Source of the DNA: Nematopogon swammerdamellus
Lineage: Eukaryota; Arthropoda; Insecta; Lepidoptera; Adelidae
Direction: 5' to 3'
Length of the DNA: 64,000 nucleotides
Assembly (NCBI GenBank): GCA_946902875.1
Contig: OX336343.1
Location: forward strand, 18,709,596-18,773,595
In this document: positions 43,484 through 53,195 of the stretch, piece after piece
Layout: the number at the start of each line of letters is the position of its first letter
How positions within the stretch are numbered: the stretch's first letter is position 1
Position numbers and translations under genes: made by a program
Notes under the pieces: model-generated
The model's input: the letters and a program-made list of their open reading frames with translations, nothing else
Told to the model about the DNA's origin: nothing
Databases searched by the model: none

Positions 43484-44091
43484 TATCTATTTTAGTAAAT
43501 TTTATTTGTATTTTTTCTACATATCAAAACTATTTTCTGGTACCTTTAAAAAGTTTTTATTTCTCAAAGCACATATAAAAGTATAGCACGACACATGCGA
43601 TCTTAAATATGCCTATTTACTCCTTTTAAACAAACTTTGGATAAAGAAATAGTTTTGTCCTGCCAGATTTGCTATCCGAACCAATGTGCGACGGGGCGCG
43701 ACGGAGCAGCAGTCACCGAGGCGACAACTCCTCATAGTTATTACAAGTTTTATGCCACCTGAGACATCTCACGCCCGATCTCGAGGTGCTGTCGGTCAGG
43801 CACCAGGGAGAACGAAAAATAGTCCGCACTCGGGAAAATCGAGTTATAACATTTTAGTTTTCTTTGCAGAGCTGAAGGAAGCTGTGTTCTCTCCGAAGTT
43901 AGTGCAGATATTTACAAAACTTTTCACCAGCCAACTTTGCCGGTGAAGTTAGTCAACTTCGCTCCTCGGACTAAAAAAATGTGTTATAGTGCGACGCTAG
44001 ACGCTGCGTAGGTACCGACCGAAATGTTTGCACCGCTAGCTGCGGAAAGACTACTTCTATTATTGAATAACAGAACGGATAATATTTAGTA
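43484..44091. other. Spacer with a possible alternative exon
   Basis: At 43870, after TTTTCTTTGCAG, an open stretch to TGA 43944-43946 would join exon 1 of the preceding candidate in the same phase and again begin E-L-K. See the findings. Otherwise nothing is recognised. Confidence 0.3.
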
Positions 44092-44303
44092 TTAGCTGTG
44101 CCCGCGGCTCCGCCCTCTCTCATATTTGACTTCTCTGCTAACCTCATGAGCCATTTAGCGTGATAGTAAGGAGCCTATAGTTGATGGGAAGAATCAAGCT
44201 ATCCGTAGAATTTTGTTTTATTAAAATCGGTTCAGTGGTTCTCGAGTTATAAGCGGACAGACATACACTCAGACAGAAAGCAGACGTTGGATTTTATTAT
44301 AGG
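44092..44303 (-). mobile_element. Short Helitron-like element, minus strand
   Basis: The minus strand starts near TATAATAAAATCCAACGTCT and ends GGCGGAGCCGCGGGCACAGC then CTAA (CTRR end). Inside: 'TTATAACTCGAGAACCACTG' and 'GATAGCTTGATTCTTCCCAT'. The same sequence, plus strand, is at 52793-52999. About 210 bp; no coding capacity. Confidence 0.7.
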
Positions 44304-44323
44304 TAAGGAAGGATGTTTTTTTT

Positions 44324-44775
44324 TAAGTGAAAACTTCTTTAGCGGCTCTTGGCACTTTTTTAGATGGGTAAAAAATGTTAAACTCGCGTCAGATCTCGAA
44401 AAGCGACAGATTTATTTTTATTATTTAAAATGTAACCTTAAGTCATTGCATTAAGGGTTAAGTTACGAGTGGCTCGGGATCAATTCTGTTCGTCTCAGTA
44501 AAGCCGAAAGCGAATCAAGGTAATCCGATATTCATTTGGTCGTTTATGTGATTTCTTGACTCAATGGTGAGAGTGTAGGATTTGTATATATTGACCATGG
44601 GTTCGAATCCCTAAAATTTTTTGTTGATTTTTTTCTTTTGTTTTCTTTTTTAAGCAATGTTACGGTGTTTAAATTTTTGAAGGGTGTTTAGTTTTTTTTT
44701 TATAACCACCTAAGAATTATTTTCGGAAATACCAAAAGTTTTCACTTCTGCCGGCACTCCCGGAGTGCAACTGAG
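44324..44775 (+). repeat. F repeat, long copy with tRNA-like core
   Basis: The ends match 34705-34880. The extra middle part contains a tRNA-like stretch: TTGACTCAATGGTGAGAG (A-box-like, about 44557) and GGGTTCGAATCCC (44599-44611, B box). The acceptor arms do not pair, so it is not a tRNA gene. AAGTGAAAACTT near the left end reappears inverted at about 44745-44756. Confidence 0.65.
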
Positions 44776-45075
44776 GCTTTTTTTGACGTGATGACGTCAC
44801 GTCTTATAAATTGATGAACACCGGCTGCGCACAGGAAAAAGTGTCACGTTCCATCTGAATCTGTGTGTGCAAGCGAGAGCGCGTAACAAGCGATAGAGAG
44901 GCACAATCGGTATAGTCAAAGTTACCATGGAAACGTCTTAAGAAGTAAAACTGTCAAGATCAGACAACAGAAGTTTATTGATGGCCAGTCACAAGATGAT
45001 TAATCTTTCTACTGGAAATAGAATTACTGATCTTTGCTCTATGTACTACGATTATTCCACGTCATCACGTAAAAC
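44776..45075. repeat. Possible MITE with ACGTGATGACGT ends
   Basis: TTGACGTGATGACGT at the left (about 44780) and its inverse ACGTCATCACGTAAAAC at the right (about 45060) enclose about 290 bp. The arms are short and I see no target duplication, so this is tentative. Confidence 0.4.
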
Positions 45076-45108
45076 TATCGTCCGTAAACCGCCTTTACAG
45101 ACAACCAA

Positions 45109-45253
45109 TTTTTTTTTATGGAAACCACCATGGGTGGCTGTGCCAAGGGGCCAATGGTGCAGTCGACAGAGCCAAAATCACCTCTCCTCGCGAAACCACG
45201 CTCAGTTAGGTGCCATGCCAGCAGATTTGCGGTCTGTTGCTAGGCTTAATAAA
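45109..45253 (-). repeat. Jockey/CR1-like LINE tail (family of 20728-21395)
   Basis: The minus strand has 'CAGACCGCAAATCTGCTGGC', 'GTGGTTTCGCGAGGAGAGGT', 'GGCACAGCCACCCATGG' and poly(A) (T-run 45109-45117). It aligns with 21270-21370. Confidence 0.7.
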
Positions 45254-45255
45254 TA

Positions 45256-46171
45256 ACACTAAGCCAAAACTAGACGTTAATCGTCTGACAAATTTATTTA
45301 GTATTTAATTAAGAGATCCATTTACAAATTTAAATTAAGTACTCGTATAAATGAATAAGTAAAGACAGCCGTAGCGTAGTAGAATAAGCTCTTGTTCAAA
45401 CGTTAAATAATTAATTTATTGTGTTCTGGATCTAATTTAAAAAAAAATCGTCACATGGTTTGTGCATTGCATGACGGAAACGGCCACTTATTAATCCGCT
45501 GCAGGCATTGACCGACAGAATGCCGGACGGACGAACGGACGGATGGACAGACAGCTTCTCTAATTCGTTACGTTAGGGTCGCGGCCCGCCCTGCCTGACT
45601 TGATGACTCAATTCATAACGCGAACATACACACTTTGTATTCACGCTCAATATTCTATTAGACAAGACATGATTAACGAACTCTTGAGTTTTTTTATAGA
45701 AAGCGCCATCGATGTGAAAGCGCGACATGTAGCGAACCGTGTTACTCATAAGCTCTTACGATGCCCATGGACATTCGGTCGCACGCGCGCACGCGGGGGT
45801 TGCGAATGCCATGCCGGCCTGATAGGTTCCTGATAGGTTGATACTATTCACGCCTCTCTTGAAGGACCCGAAATTGCACTTTGGGGAAAATATGTGGACA
45901 GGAAGTAGTACGGCTTATTAGAAATATCCACATTCGGGCCTGCTCCAAATAATCACGACCACCCATCAGGTACACGTCTGATGATCTACAGTTGGTGTTG
46001 AAGGCGGCGCCAGGCGGAGGCGGGGCGGCCCGGAGGCGGCGGGGCATTCAAACAAAATCATCTTATCTAATGAAATAAAGAAGTTGTAATTTACAAGGAG
46101 GTAGACGTTTTTTAAAAATAATTTCATGCGGGATAAAAGAGGCAATCTTTAACAGTAAAATACTATTCGTA
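45256..46171. other. Unassigned sequence with one LINE tail
   Basis: Contains a (GGAC)n stretch at about 45525-45555 and the LINE tail at 45692-45835; a GC-rich bit at 46005-46045. No gene. Confidence 0.4.
45692..45835 (-). repeat. Jockey/CR1-like LINE tail (family of 3797-4203)
   Basis: The minus strand reads CAGGCCGGCATGGCATTCGC, 'GAATGTCCATGGGCATCGTA', 'CATGTCGCGCTTTC' and an A-run (T-run 45690-45695). It aligns with 4088-4199. Confidence 0.7.
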
Positions 46172-46722
46172 TGGGCTGCCTTCGGAGAGTTAAAATTCGC
46201 CCCGAGGTCTGACCTTCCGCAAAATTTAAAGACCCGTATGTCCTCCGTATATTACGAACCAGTGTGTTCTCCCAGTTATGACGTATGGGTGTGAAACGTG
46301 GACTCTGACGGTCGGTGTTGTCCAAAGGTTTAAAGTTGCCCAGCGAGCAATGGAGCGAGCCATAATATAGCCATATATCGCTACGTGATATGGTGCGTAA
46401 CGAACGAGGCAATCCGCCGACGCAGCAATGTAGACGATATTGGACACCGGGTGTCTAAGCTCAAGTGGCAGTAGGCTGGCCACGTCAGCCGAAGGGATGA
46501 CGACCGTTGGGATGACGACGGTTACTCAACCGTGTCCTACACTGGCGGCCGTGGACAGGAAAACGGAGTGTGGGAAGACCACCCGCCAGGTGGGACGACG
46601 ACATCAAGTGCATCGGCGGAAAGCAGTGGTTCCGTACCGCTGAAGGCCGGGAGGAATGGAGGAAAATTGGAGAGACGTATGTCCAGCAGTGGACGCTTAC
46701 ACGCTGACTGACTGACTGACTA
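46172..46722 (+). pseudogene. RTE-clade LINE, C-terminal third of ORF2, frameshifted
   Basis: The best-preserved RTE piece here. Blocks across frames: WAAFGELKFAPRSDLPQNLK (46172 on), QCVLPVMTYGCETWTLT (about 46260-46310), VVQRFKVAQRAMERAI (about 46316-46363), SLRDMVRNERG, then HWRPWTGKRSVGRPPARWDD (about 46545-46605), WFRTAEGREEW and YVQQWTL (46680), ending in (TGAC)n. These are the thumb and C-terminal segments of the RTE endonuclease/reverse transcriptase polyprotein. Several single-base shifts and stops make it dead. The catalytic part of the RT and the endonuclease are absent (5' truncation). Confidence 0.8.
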
Positions 46723-47129
46723 TTCGTATTCACGAGCACTTTGACCACAAATACAAATTCAGGACTACAGAAATTTCCAGAAATTGTGCAAAAGAGACAC
46801 GGCAACTCTACGAGTTTGTCGACTCTATGTGACCGAGCCCGCCTAATGAGGGCGGAAGGGTTATTTACCTGTTTCGTATCACCTGGCGCCGACAAACACC
46901 TTTAATCAAATATTCATTTTAGTACTCAGCCTCAGCCAGCCAGCAGACAGGCAAATCATCCAAAATTTGAAACCTGCTACAAGTTGCCTTGTAAACTGGC
47001 AAGTGTTTCCAATAAGTAACTTTACGTACCTTGTCGAAATTTGTTCCCGGTATCTGAACGATTAATTTTTCAACTGACCTGAAACAACAAATGCATCATT
47101 TAATCATGCATGACATGCTAATAATTTAA
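46723..47129. other. Unassigned sequence
   Basis: No recognised feature. Confidence 0.4.
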
Positions 47130-47480
47130 TGTTATAAGTACATACATATCACACACGCTGAATCCCGACAATCGGGGTAAGCAGAGTAATCGGTGTTGTG
47201 CTGCAAGAACTCTGGTAAGTTACAGCACAACACCGACCACCACGTTTCGCAAAGTATAATCGAACAAGATTCAATCGATCAAACAGCAAGTAAGGCACGA
47301 AGACCCACCTGCTGCATGACTCGGTGGAAGTACTGTGCCAAGGTGAGAAGTGGCGAACCTGTCGCCCTTTAGCACGGCATCTTGTCCTTATTCCTTAGTC
47401 GCCTTTTACAGCATGCACGGGGAGAGATGCAGTGGGGCTATTCTTTTTAAGTACCACCCCCCACACGGTACTTAGGGAGT
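47130..47480 (+). repeat. Lepidopteran retroposon tail fragment
   Basis: The first 215 bp match 14105-14340 inverted; it then joins 'TTAGTCGCCTTTTACAGCAT', 'CACGGGGAGAGATGCAGTGG' and 'CCCCACACGGTAC', which is also part of the family at 26198-26527. So the two tail types belong to one long element or a recombinant. Confidence 0.65.
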
Positions 47481-47696
47481 CATAAACTGAATATGCCTCA
47501 AGCACTTTATGTAAGTAGGTAGGTACCTATGTAAAACTGTCTCCGCGCGGCTGCACTCCGGATGCTAGGGCAGCTCGCGCGTGCATTCAAAGTTGATCAA
47601 TATTCATACGACTATGACTATGACATTCACATCCGGTCCGCTCTCGCATCTCATGAGAGGTGACTTCTCAAACGAGAGGTCAACCATGGATAATTT

Positions 47697-48045
47697 CCTT
47701 GCCCCTTTAAAAAAGTCCCCGACCCTTAAAAAGTCAAAAATAATTTCCATTTACTTACTTAAAGGAGTCAGTGGACCGCTAAGTAAATTCCCGCGCAGCT
47801 CTGTGTTTTAATATTTTCTTTACTTAGCGGTCCCCCGACTCCTTTAAGTAAGTAAATGGAAATTATTTTTGAGTTTTTAAGGGTCGGGGGTTTTTAAATT
47901 TGTAATTTAACTTTTATTTCAAGCTTTTTAAAAAAACCGCATGCAAATTGGTCCATCCGTTTGGGAGCTACGATGCCACAGACAGACACACACACACGGA
48001 CGTCGAACTTATAACACGCCTCCGTTTTTGTGTCGGGGGTTAATA
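47697..48045. repeat. Inverted-repeat element, about 71-bp arms
   Basis: Arms 47717-47788 and 47819-47889 pair ('CCCCGACCCTTAAAAA' outermost, 'CCGCTAAGTAAA' innermost). It continues with 'GCATGCAAATTGGTCCATCC', a (CA)n tract and 'GTCGAACTTATAACACGCCT' to about 48045. Non-coding. Confidence 0.75.
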
Positions 48046-48213
48046 AAAAGATAACTAACTACCCCATTCCATTTTCTACGCATTTAACACACCTAAAGGT
48101 TGGCGGTAAGAAATCTCATCGAGGGATAAGTCCGCCTTTGCACCTCATATACCATATTCATTGTGTTATTCTTGTGAAATATTTGTGGAGCAATAAAGAA
48201 TGTTCTATCTATC

Positions 48214-48538
48214 TTTTTTTTATGGAAACTGACATGGTTGGCTACATCACCTACCTACAGCATCCGTGATGTCAGCCCATAACACCGGGTGAACTTGGTG
48301 TCACGTCAGTGCTTCCCTTCGGTCGTGCCGGCTACACTGAACTGGACGGAAAACACAAACTACTTACATAGCCGTTTCGACCGACCTTTCATTCAGTGGG
48401 GTGGTACCAACCCGGGCGGGTTAAACCCTACCACCTAGTATATAAGAAGGGAGTCATATCCCTTAGTCGCCTTTTACCACATACACGGGGAGAGATGCAG
48501 TGGGGCTATTCTTTTAAAGTACCGGCCCCACACGGTAC
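48214..48538 (-). mobile_element. Retroposon 3' end, 'GTCGCCTTTTA' family
   Basis: Nearly the same as 26198-26527, over its whole length and in the same orientation; T-run 48214-48221 is the poly(A) end of the minus-strand copy. Confidence 0.75.
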
Positions 48539-49186
48539 AAAACTAACTATCTACCCCAAGTAACTACCACACTAGCGACCACAACTAGTCAATATTATAC
48601 TGACTACCAATATAATACTACAGGCGCAACTCCGGGCATTGGTCGGATCCGCTTTCACCTACCAGGTAAATCTACTAGGGAAATCAATAGAAATACATCC
48701 TCGGTTAGTAAAATAATGCGAGACATTCAGATCTAGCAGTATCGGCAGAACCGACGGACGAACCGACTACAATAAAAACTCTCTAACTAAAGAGCTTCGT
48801 TTAAACCCACGCTTGTTGGCTGGCAGCCAAATGGCCTCTAGATTGGGCCGCCTATAGAAACTATCCAAGCTTTTAAAAGGATTAAGTGACCAAAGCAATT
48901 AAAGGAAGCGATTTGTGCGTTTTATACTGACTCTTATAAATTAAATGGAATTGGACAGTATGCGACGCTTGCTAAGACCGTCGCTGCACATTACTTGCAC
49001 GAACACGTACGTTTCTTGGAAGACCACACAGCGATCGCTTGATAACTTACAGGCCTTTAAACTCGAGGTAGTAATTACAATATGATAAAATATGATCGCA
49101 ATTCGCAAGTAAATGAATCCACTATACTGCCATTGAAACTCCAATAATTATTATTAGTATTTCTTCAGGTTTACTAAAATAACGGG
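48539..49186. other. Unassigned sequence
   Basis: No recognised feature. Confidence 0.4.
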
Positions 49187-49280
49187 GGGTGCATTTGTAC
49201 GGGGGTCCAAGGGGGGCGGGGGGAGGTGTACCTACCGACCCCCCCACCCATGCCAGAGGGGAAGGGGAGGGGGGGAGTTA
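49187..49280 (+). repeat. G-run cluster (possible G-quadruplex)
   Basis: Runs of G (five to six or more) occur at 49184-49189, 49200-49205, 49211-49224 and again at 49257-49276, with a C-run between (49239-49247). Confidence 0.7.
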
Positions 49281-49960
49281 TAAAAAAATTCCCATAAAAA
49301 ATTAATTTTTCATACAAAATATTTTTTAAGGCATCAAAACATTGGTTTTGATTAAAAATATATGTGTAAAAACAAGGGAAGTGGTATAGTTTAATGTTTT
49401 GGTGGTTTAAAAAAAATAACCAGGGTTAATTTATAGAAGATGCTTAATGTTGAGGCGGGCCATGTCGTTTTTGCATAAATTCCTATTGAAAATAAATGTT
49501 TTGGTGTATTTAAAAAAAAAATTTCAAAATTAATTTCATATGAATTTTTTTTTTTCAAAAAAACAAATTCTCCGAAATTACGCATTTTCGGCAAAAAAAT
49601 CTCTCACTAAAATTAATCTCTTAACTCGGTCTACACGATAAGCTTAGTGGCAATTTGCAACCACTGGACCCCTCTACTAATGCATATCCAAATAACGTCC
49701 TCGAACGACTGCAAACAAATTTCAATTTGTTCGTATCATCAAATTCTACTTATTTAGCGTTTTCATTCGTGTGAGAAATTTACCAGGTGTCTTAACAGTG
49801 TTGTGGAACTTAAAAGCGGATGCAGGGAGGGATCCCTGCGTCCGCTTTTCTGTTCCACGGAACGTGCGCTGCGTTATGATGATTTAGCATGAACGACGTG
49901 TCGCTCCGGTTATGGCGCTTCCTATTGTTCAATTAGACAGTTACCAAGTTAGGACGAGCT
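49281..49960. other. AT-rich spacer with a hairpin
   Basis: Long A and T runs, and a hairpin at 49803-49858 whose arms start GTGGAAC/GTTCCAC and contain AAAAGCGGA.GCAGGGA. No gene. Confidence 0.5.
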
Positions 49961-50101
49961 ATGTCGTGGGCTGATAGCAGATATGCCGACGACTTGGGAC
50001 TACAGGGAAGTGAGGAAGCATTATGCTGTGTCAGAGACCTGACAACGATGTGTGCTGGTGGCGAAATAAATGGGCTGAGCATTGCACTGATAATTTATGA
50101 C
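49961..50101 (+). pseudogene. Interrupted open frame, left part
   Basis: An open frame begins MSWADSRYADDLGLQGSEEA and runs into the TIR element at 50102. The element sits between two copies of TTTATGAC; past the right copy the same phase stays open to about 51357 (PIENPSLSS, then a hydrophobic stretch). So the target site, as it was before the insertion, was open for about 90 codons. YADD followed by a GLSI-type block is reminiscent of reverse transcriptase motifs, but the fit is poor. I do not recognise the protein. Confidence 0.3.
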
Positions 50102-51223
50102 CATACATCGGAATCCGCGGGGCACGAATACGACCTTGCTAGGGATTGACTACGGCGATCAATAAACAATCGACACTCTTATCGATACTCATATTTATTT
50201 GTTTATTGTATTTTATTCATGTCATATTTCAGACCTGAATACTTATATACCTACAGTACTTATATAAACATGTATACTTTATGTTAACGATTAAGTAAAT
50301 ATAATACATATTTATATAAGGTCTTTCAAAATTTGTTCATAGTACGCTAAGGGGGGTTTCTGTATCATATAGGGAGTAAAACCTATATAATTTTTTTTGG
50401 ACCTCGGGCTTTTTTTTAAGTAAAAAATTTTTTTATGTAGGTATTTAAATAAAAAAATAGGTGTTTGATTTTTATAACCTAATCGATTCAGTTTCATAAC
50501 AGTAACAAAAAAGTCTTCATGACCATTATGATGTAACACGTGTAAGTTGGTAAAAAAAATTAAATTCTTTCTATTCCATACTGATAAAACTGAAATTGTG
50601 GTTTTTCACAATTTCTGAAAGAAAGAGATATACGTGTTGGAAGACTTTTTTGTTCCTGGCATGAAACCGAAACGACTAAAAAATTTTTTTTTTGCATTTA
50701 AATTTAAAAAAAAAAAATTTTGTAAAAAAATATTCTTTGTTCTTCAAAAGTCATCTATTTCCGATACAGAACCCCCCCTTAGCTTACTATGAACTAATTT
50801 TGTAAGACCAATTTTTTTGGACCTTGGCCTTTTTTTATTATGTAAAATATTTTTTTATGTCTTTAAATAAAAAAATAGGTGTTTGATTTTTATAGCCTAA
50901 TCGATTCAGTTTCATAACAGTAACAAAAAAGTCTTCAATATCATTATGATGTAACACGTGTAAGTTGGTAAAAAAAATCAAAGTCTTTCTATTCCATACT
51001 AATTAAACTAATATTGTGGTTTGAACAGATTTGTATTGTACCTACAAAGTAAATACAACATTTGTTTATTATATTTTATTTTCTATAGAAATACTCTTAG
51101 TTTTAATAATCGACATTATTCCATATTATTCTAAAATAACGATCGATTTTCGATATTTGTGGATACATTGTCCCATCACTAAACAACCTTGAATCATTCG
51201 TGCCCCGCGGATTCCGATGTATG
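50102..51223. mobile_element. TIR transposon with perfect 8-bp target duplication (1122 bp)
   Basis: TTTATGAC occurs directly on both sides (50094-50101 and 51224-51231). Just inside, 50102-50129 (starting CATACATCGGAATCCGCGGG) is the exact reverse complement of 51196-51223. Eight-base duplications point to the hAT or P superfamily; the terminal bases CAT do not match the usual hAT CAG, so I leave it open. The inside is AT-rich, without a transposase, and holds a second inverted-repeat element (50320-50809). Confidence 0.85.
50320..51021. repeat. Nested inverted-repeat element plus a third, direct arm
   Basis: 50320-50366 (GGTCTTTCAAAATTTGTTCA...) is mirrored at 50763-50809. Inside, a segment X (about 50389-50603) is followed by a diverged inverted version of itself (about 50604-50762), and after the right terminus by a direct copy of X (50810-51021). 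Minus-strand X is open (50312-50539, 75 codons), unrecognised. Confidence 0.75.
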
Positions 51224-51357
51224 TTTATGACCCTATTGAAAACCCATCGTTATCTTCAATGAATAAGATGCATTTAATAAACATGGTTGTAGCAAACATT
51301 CCGTTACATTTATTAGGAACTATATTTATCCCGCAGTTAACAATTTTAAAAGAAATC

Positions 51358-52502
51358 TAAAATAAAATTGAAATTTTAATAAAATTTAATTTTAGGAAAT
51401 ATTCATATTGTCCTGTTTACAAGTTCAGAGGTTGTATGTCAGTCAGGTAATTTGAGGGCAACGCGAAGAAAGCATGGTAACATAAAATCAACGCCACAGC
51501 TCACGCATACCAAATAAAAATCTTACGACACAAATATTTCGGTCTTTCGCGTCGCACTCGTTAAAACAGTCGTTGTGACTAACCATAATTATTCAAGGAG
51601 CTGTCCTTCGTTAAAATTCCAAGGTTTTCGAAGTTCCTGAAGTTCTTGGTTCAAATATTCGTTGACATTCCAACTTACAAAGGCAAATGAATATAGTGAA
51701 TTGATAAAACGCTCTTGTTTACAAAACATTACGAGTGACGATAACGAGCACACATCCGCTGACAATGCACATCCTGAGCCAACATCAGCGAACTCTAAAG
51801 GACAACTTAACAAAATAGCACGCACAGAGCGCGAAATAATGATGCAAACGGAACAACGATGATGCAAACGGGAATATAAAAGCAGCTTATGTATGACTGA
51901 GGCAGCGGGGCCTATAGACAGAAATATGGAGAAAATGTTCCATTACACCCAGGTGCACACAATTTATTACAGCCGCAAGTAAGTAAAATATTGGACCTCG
52001 CTTTGAAGATTAATCTAGTTTGCGGAGCCTTCGTCTATGAAGAAGACGGTTCTTTTTCCCTGCTTCATAAATCATAGTTACTAAACTATTCTCACTAGTG
52101 GTGTTGCCGCAGTTTCATCTATGCCATAGCTACTTGTGGAAGGAGGGAGGGAAGCAGACACATTTCCCGCCGCGCGTCGTCGTCGTGCAGTTAATATGGT
52201 AATTCAATAAGGATAAGGTTACCTCGCAGTCAACTGGGGGATTTGACCTGTAGCACTATTCAATAGGTATGTAATGTGCTCTGTGTACCTCTTATTTGTT
52301 ACGCCAGCTGCCACTACAGAATAGGTACATTACTCTATTTAATGTTAGTTAGCAATTAATGTTTGTGTAATTTTCTTTTCTACTATAAATACATATTTGA
52401 AGTAGGTACTCAGCTGTTGCAAACTCGCCACAACCGTGTCGCGTAGCGCCAGTGTTTACCCTACAACGTTAAAAATTGCAAGTACTTTTAGAGTACCAAA
52501 CA
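51358..52502. other. Unassigned sequence
   Basis: One polar open frame (51662-51862, plus) looks somewhat protein-like but has no known motif. Nothing else is seen. Confidence 0.35.
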
Positions 52503-52585
52503 AATCATATAAAACCGGCCAAGTGTGAGTCGAACTCAGGCACAGAGGATTCCGCACCACAAAAACATAGTGAAAAAAAAGCGCA

Positions 52586-52740
52586 TGCTTCGACCAGCCA
52601 ATATCACCTCAGACTCGGAAGTCTCCGAGAAGGTAGGTGCCATACCGGAGAATTCCCTGGATTTCTGGCTACTGGACTAGAGGAGAACACAGCCGAGGCT
52701 GCTATGCGGCCATCTTACCTTACACCCAGTATAGGGATCC
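52586..52740 (-). repeat. Q-family retroposon fragment
   Basis: Plus-strand words 'CGACCAGCCAATATCACCTC', 'CTAGAGGAGAACACAGCCGA' and 'GCTGCTATGCGGCCATCTTA' match 58780-58905 and, inverted, 62130-62215. Confidence 0.7.
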
Positions 52741-52792
52741 GCCTTAATTTTTTGTTTTTTATTACTTGTTACATCATCCATGCCATCCTTAC

Positions 52793-52999
52793 ATAAAATA
52801 AAATCCAACGTCTGCTTTCTGTCTGTCTGTCTGTCCGCTTATAACTCGAGAACCACTGAACCGATTTTAATAAAACAAAATTCCACGGATAGCTTGATTC
52901 TTCCCATCAACTATAGGCTACTTACTATCACGCTAAATGGCTTATGAGGTTAGCAGTGAAGTGAAATATGAGAGCGGGCGGAGCCGCGGGCACTGCTAG
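52793..52999 (+). mobile_element. Short Helitron-like element
   Basis: Same element as 44092-44303 on the other strand; ends GGAGCCGCGGGCACTGCTAG at 52999, a CTAG end followed by T. Confidence 0.75.
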
Positions 53000-53195
53000 T
53001 AATAAATAAAAATAAGACATAATAATTGTTCTGTGAACATTTCAACCAGCTGGCTATTACGATTCCAAAGATGCAACTATGGGACGGACGGACAGACAGA
53101 GAGACAGACAGACAGACAGACAGACATACAGACAGACAGACGACGGTGTAGGCTTAGTAATACGCTTCCGTACGGGGTACGGAAACCTAAAAAAG

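Larger units (their letters stand above)
52503..53195 (+). repeat. 'GGTACGGAAACC' repeat carrying two insertions
   Basis: Starts AAAACCGGCCAAGTGTGAGT and ends GGTACGGAAACCTAAAAA. Between them lie a Q-family segment (about 52586-52740) and a short Helitron (52793-52999); the host repeat resumes at TGTTCTGTGAACATTTCAAC (53026) and includes (GACA)n (about 53083-53142). Confidence 0.75.

Noticed and set aside
44557..44625. tRNA gene
   Set aside because: The B box is good, but the acceptor stem does not pair and the D arm is irregular; treated as a tRNA-derived core of the F repeat.
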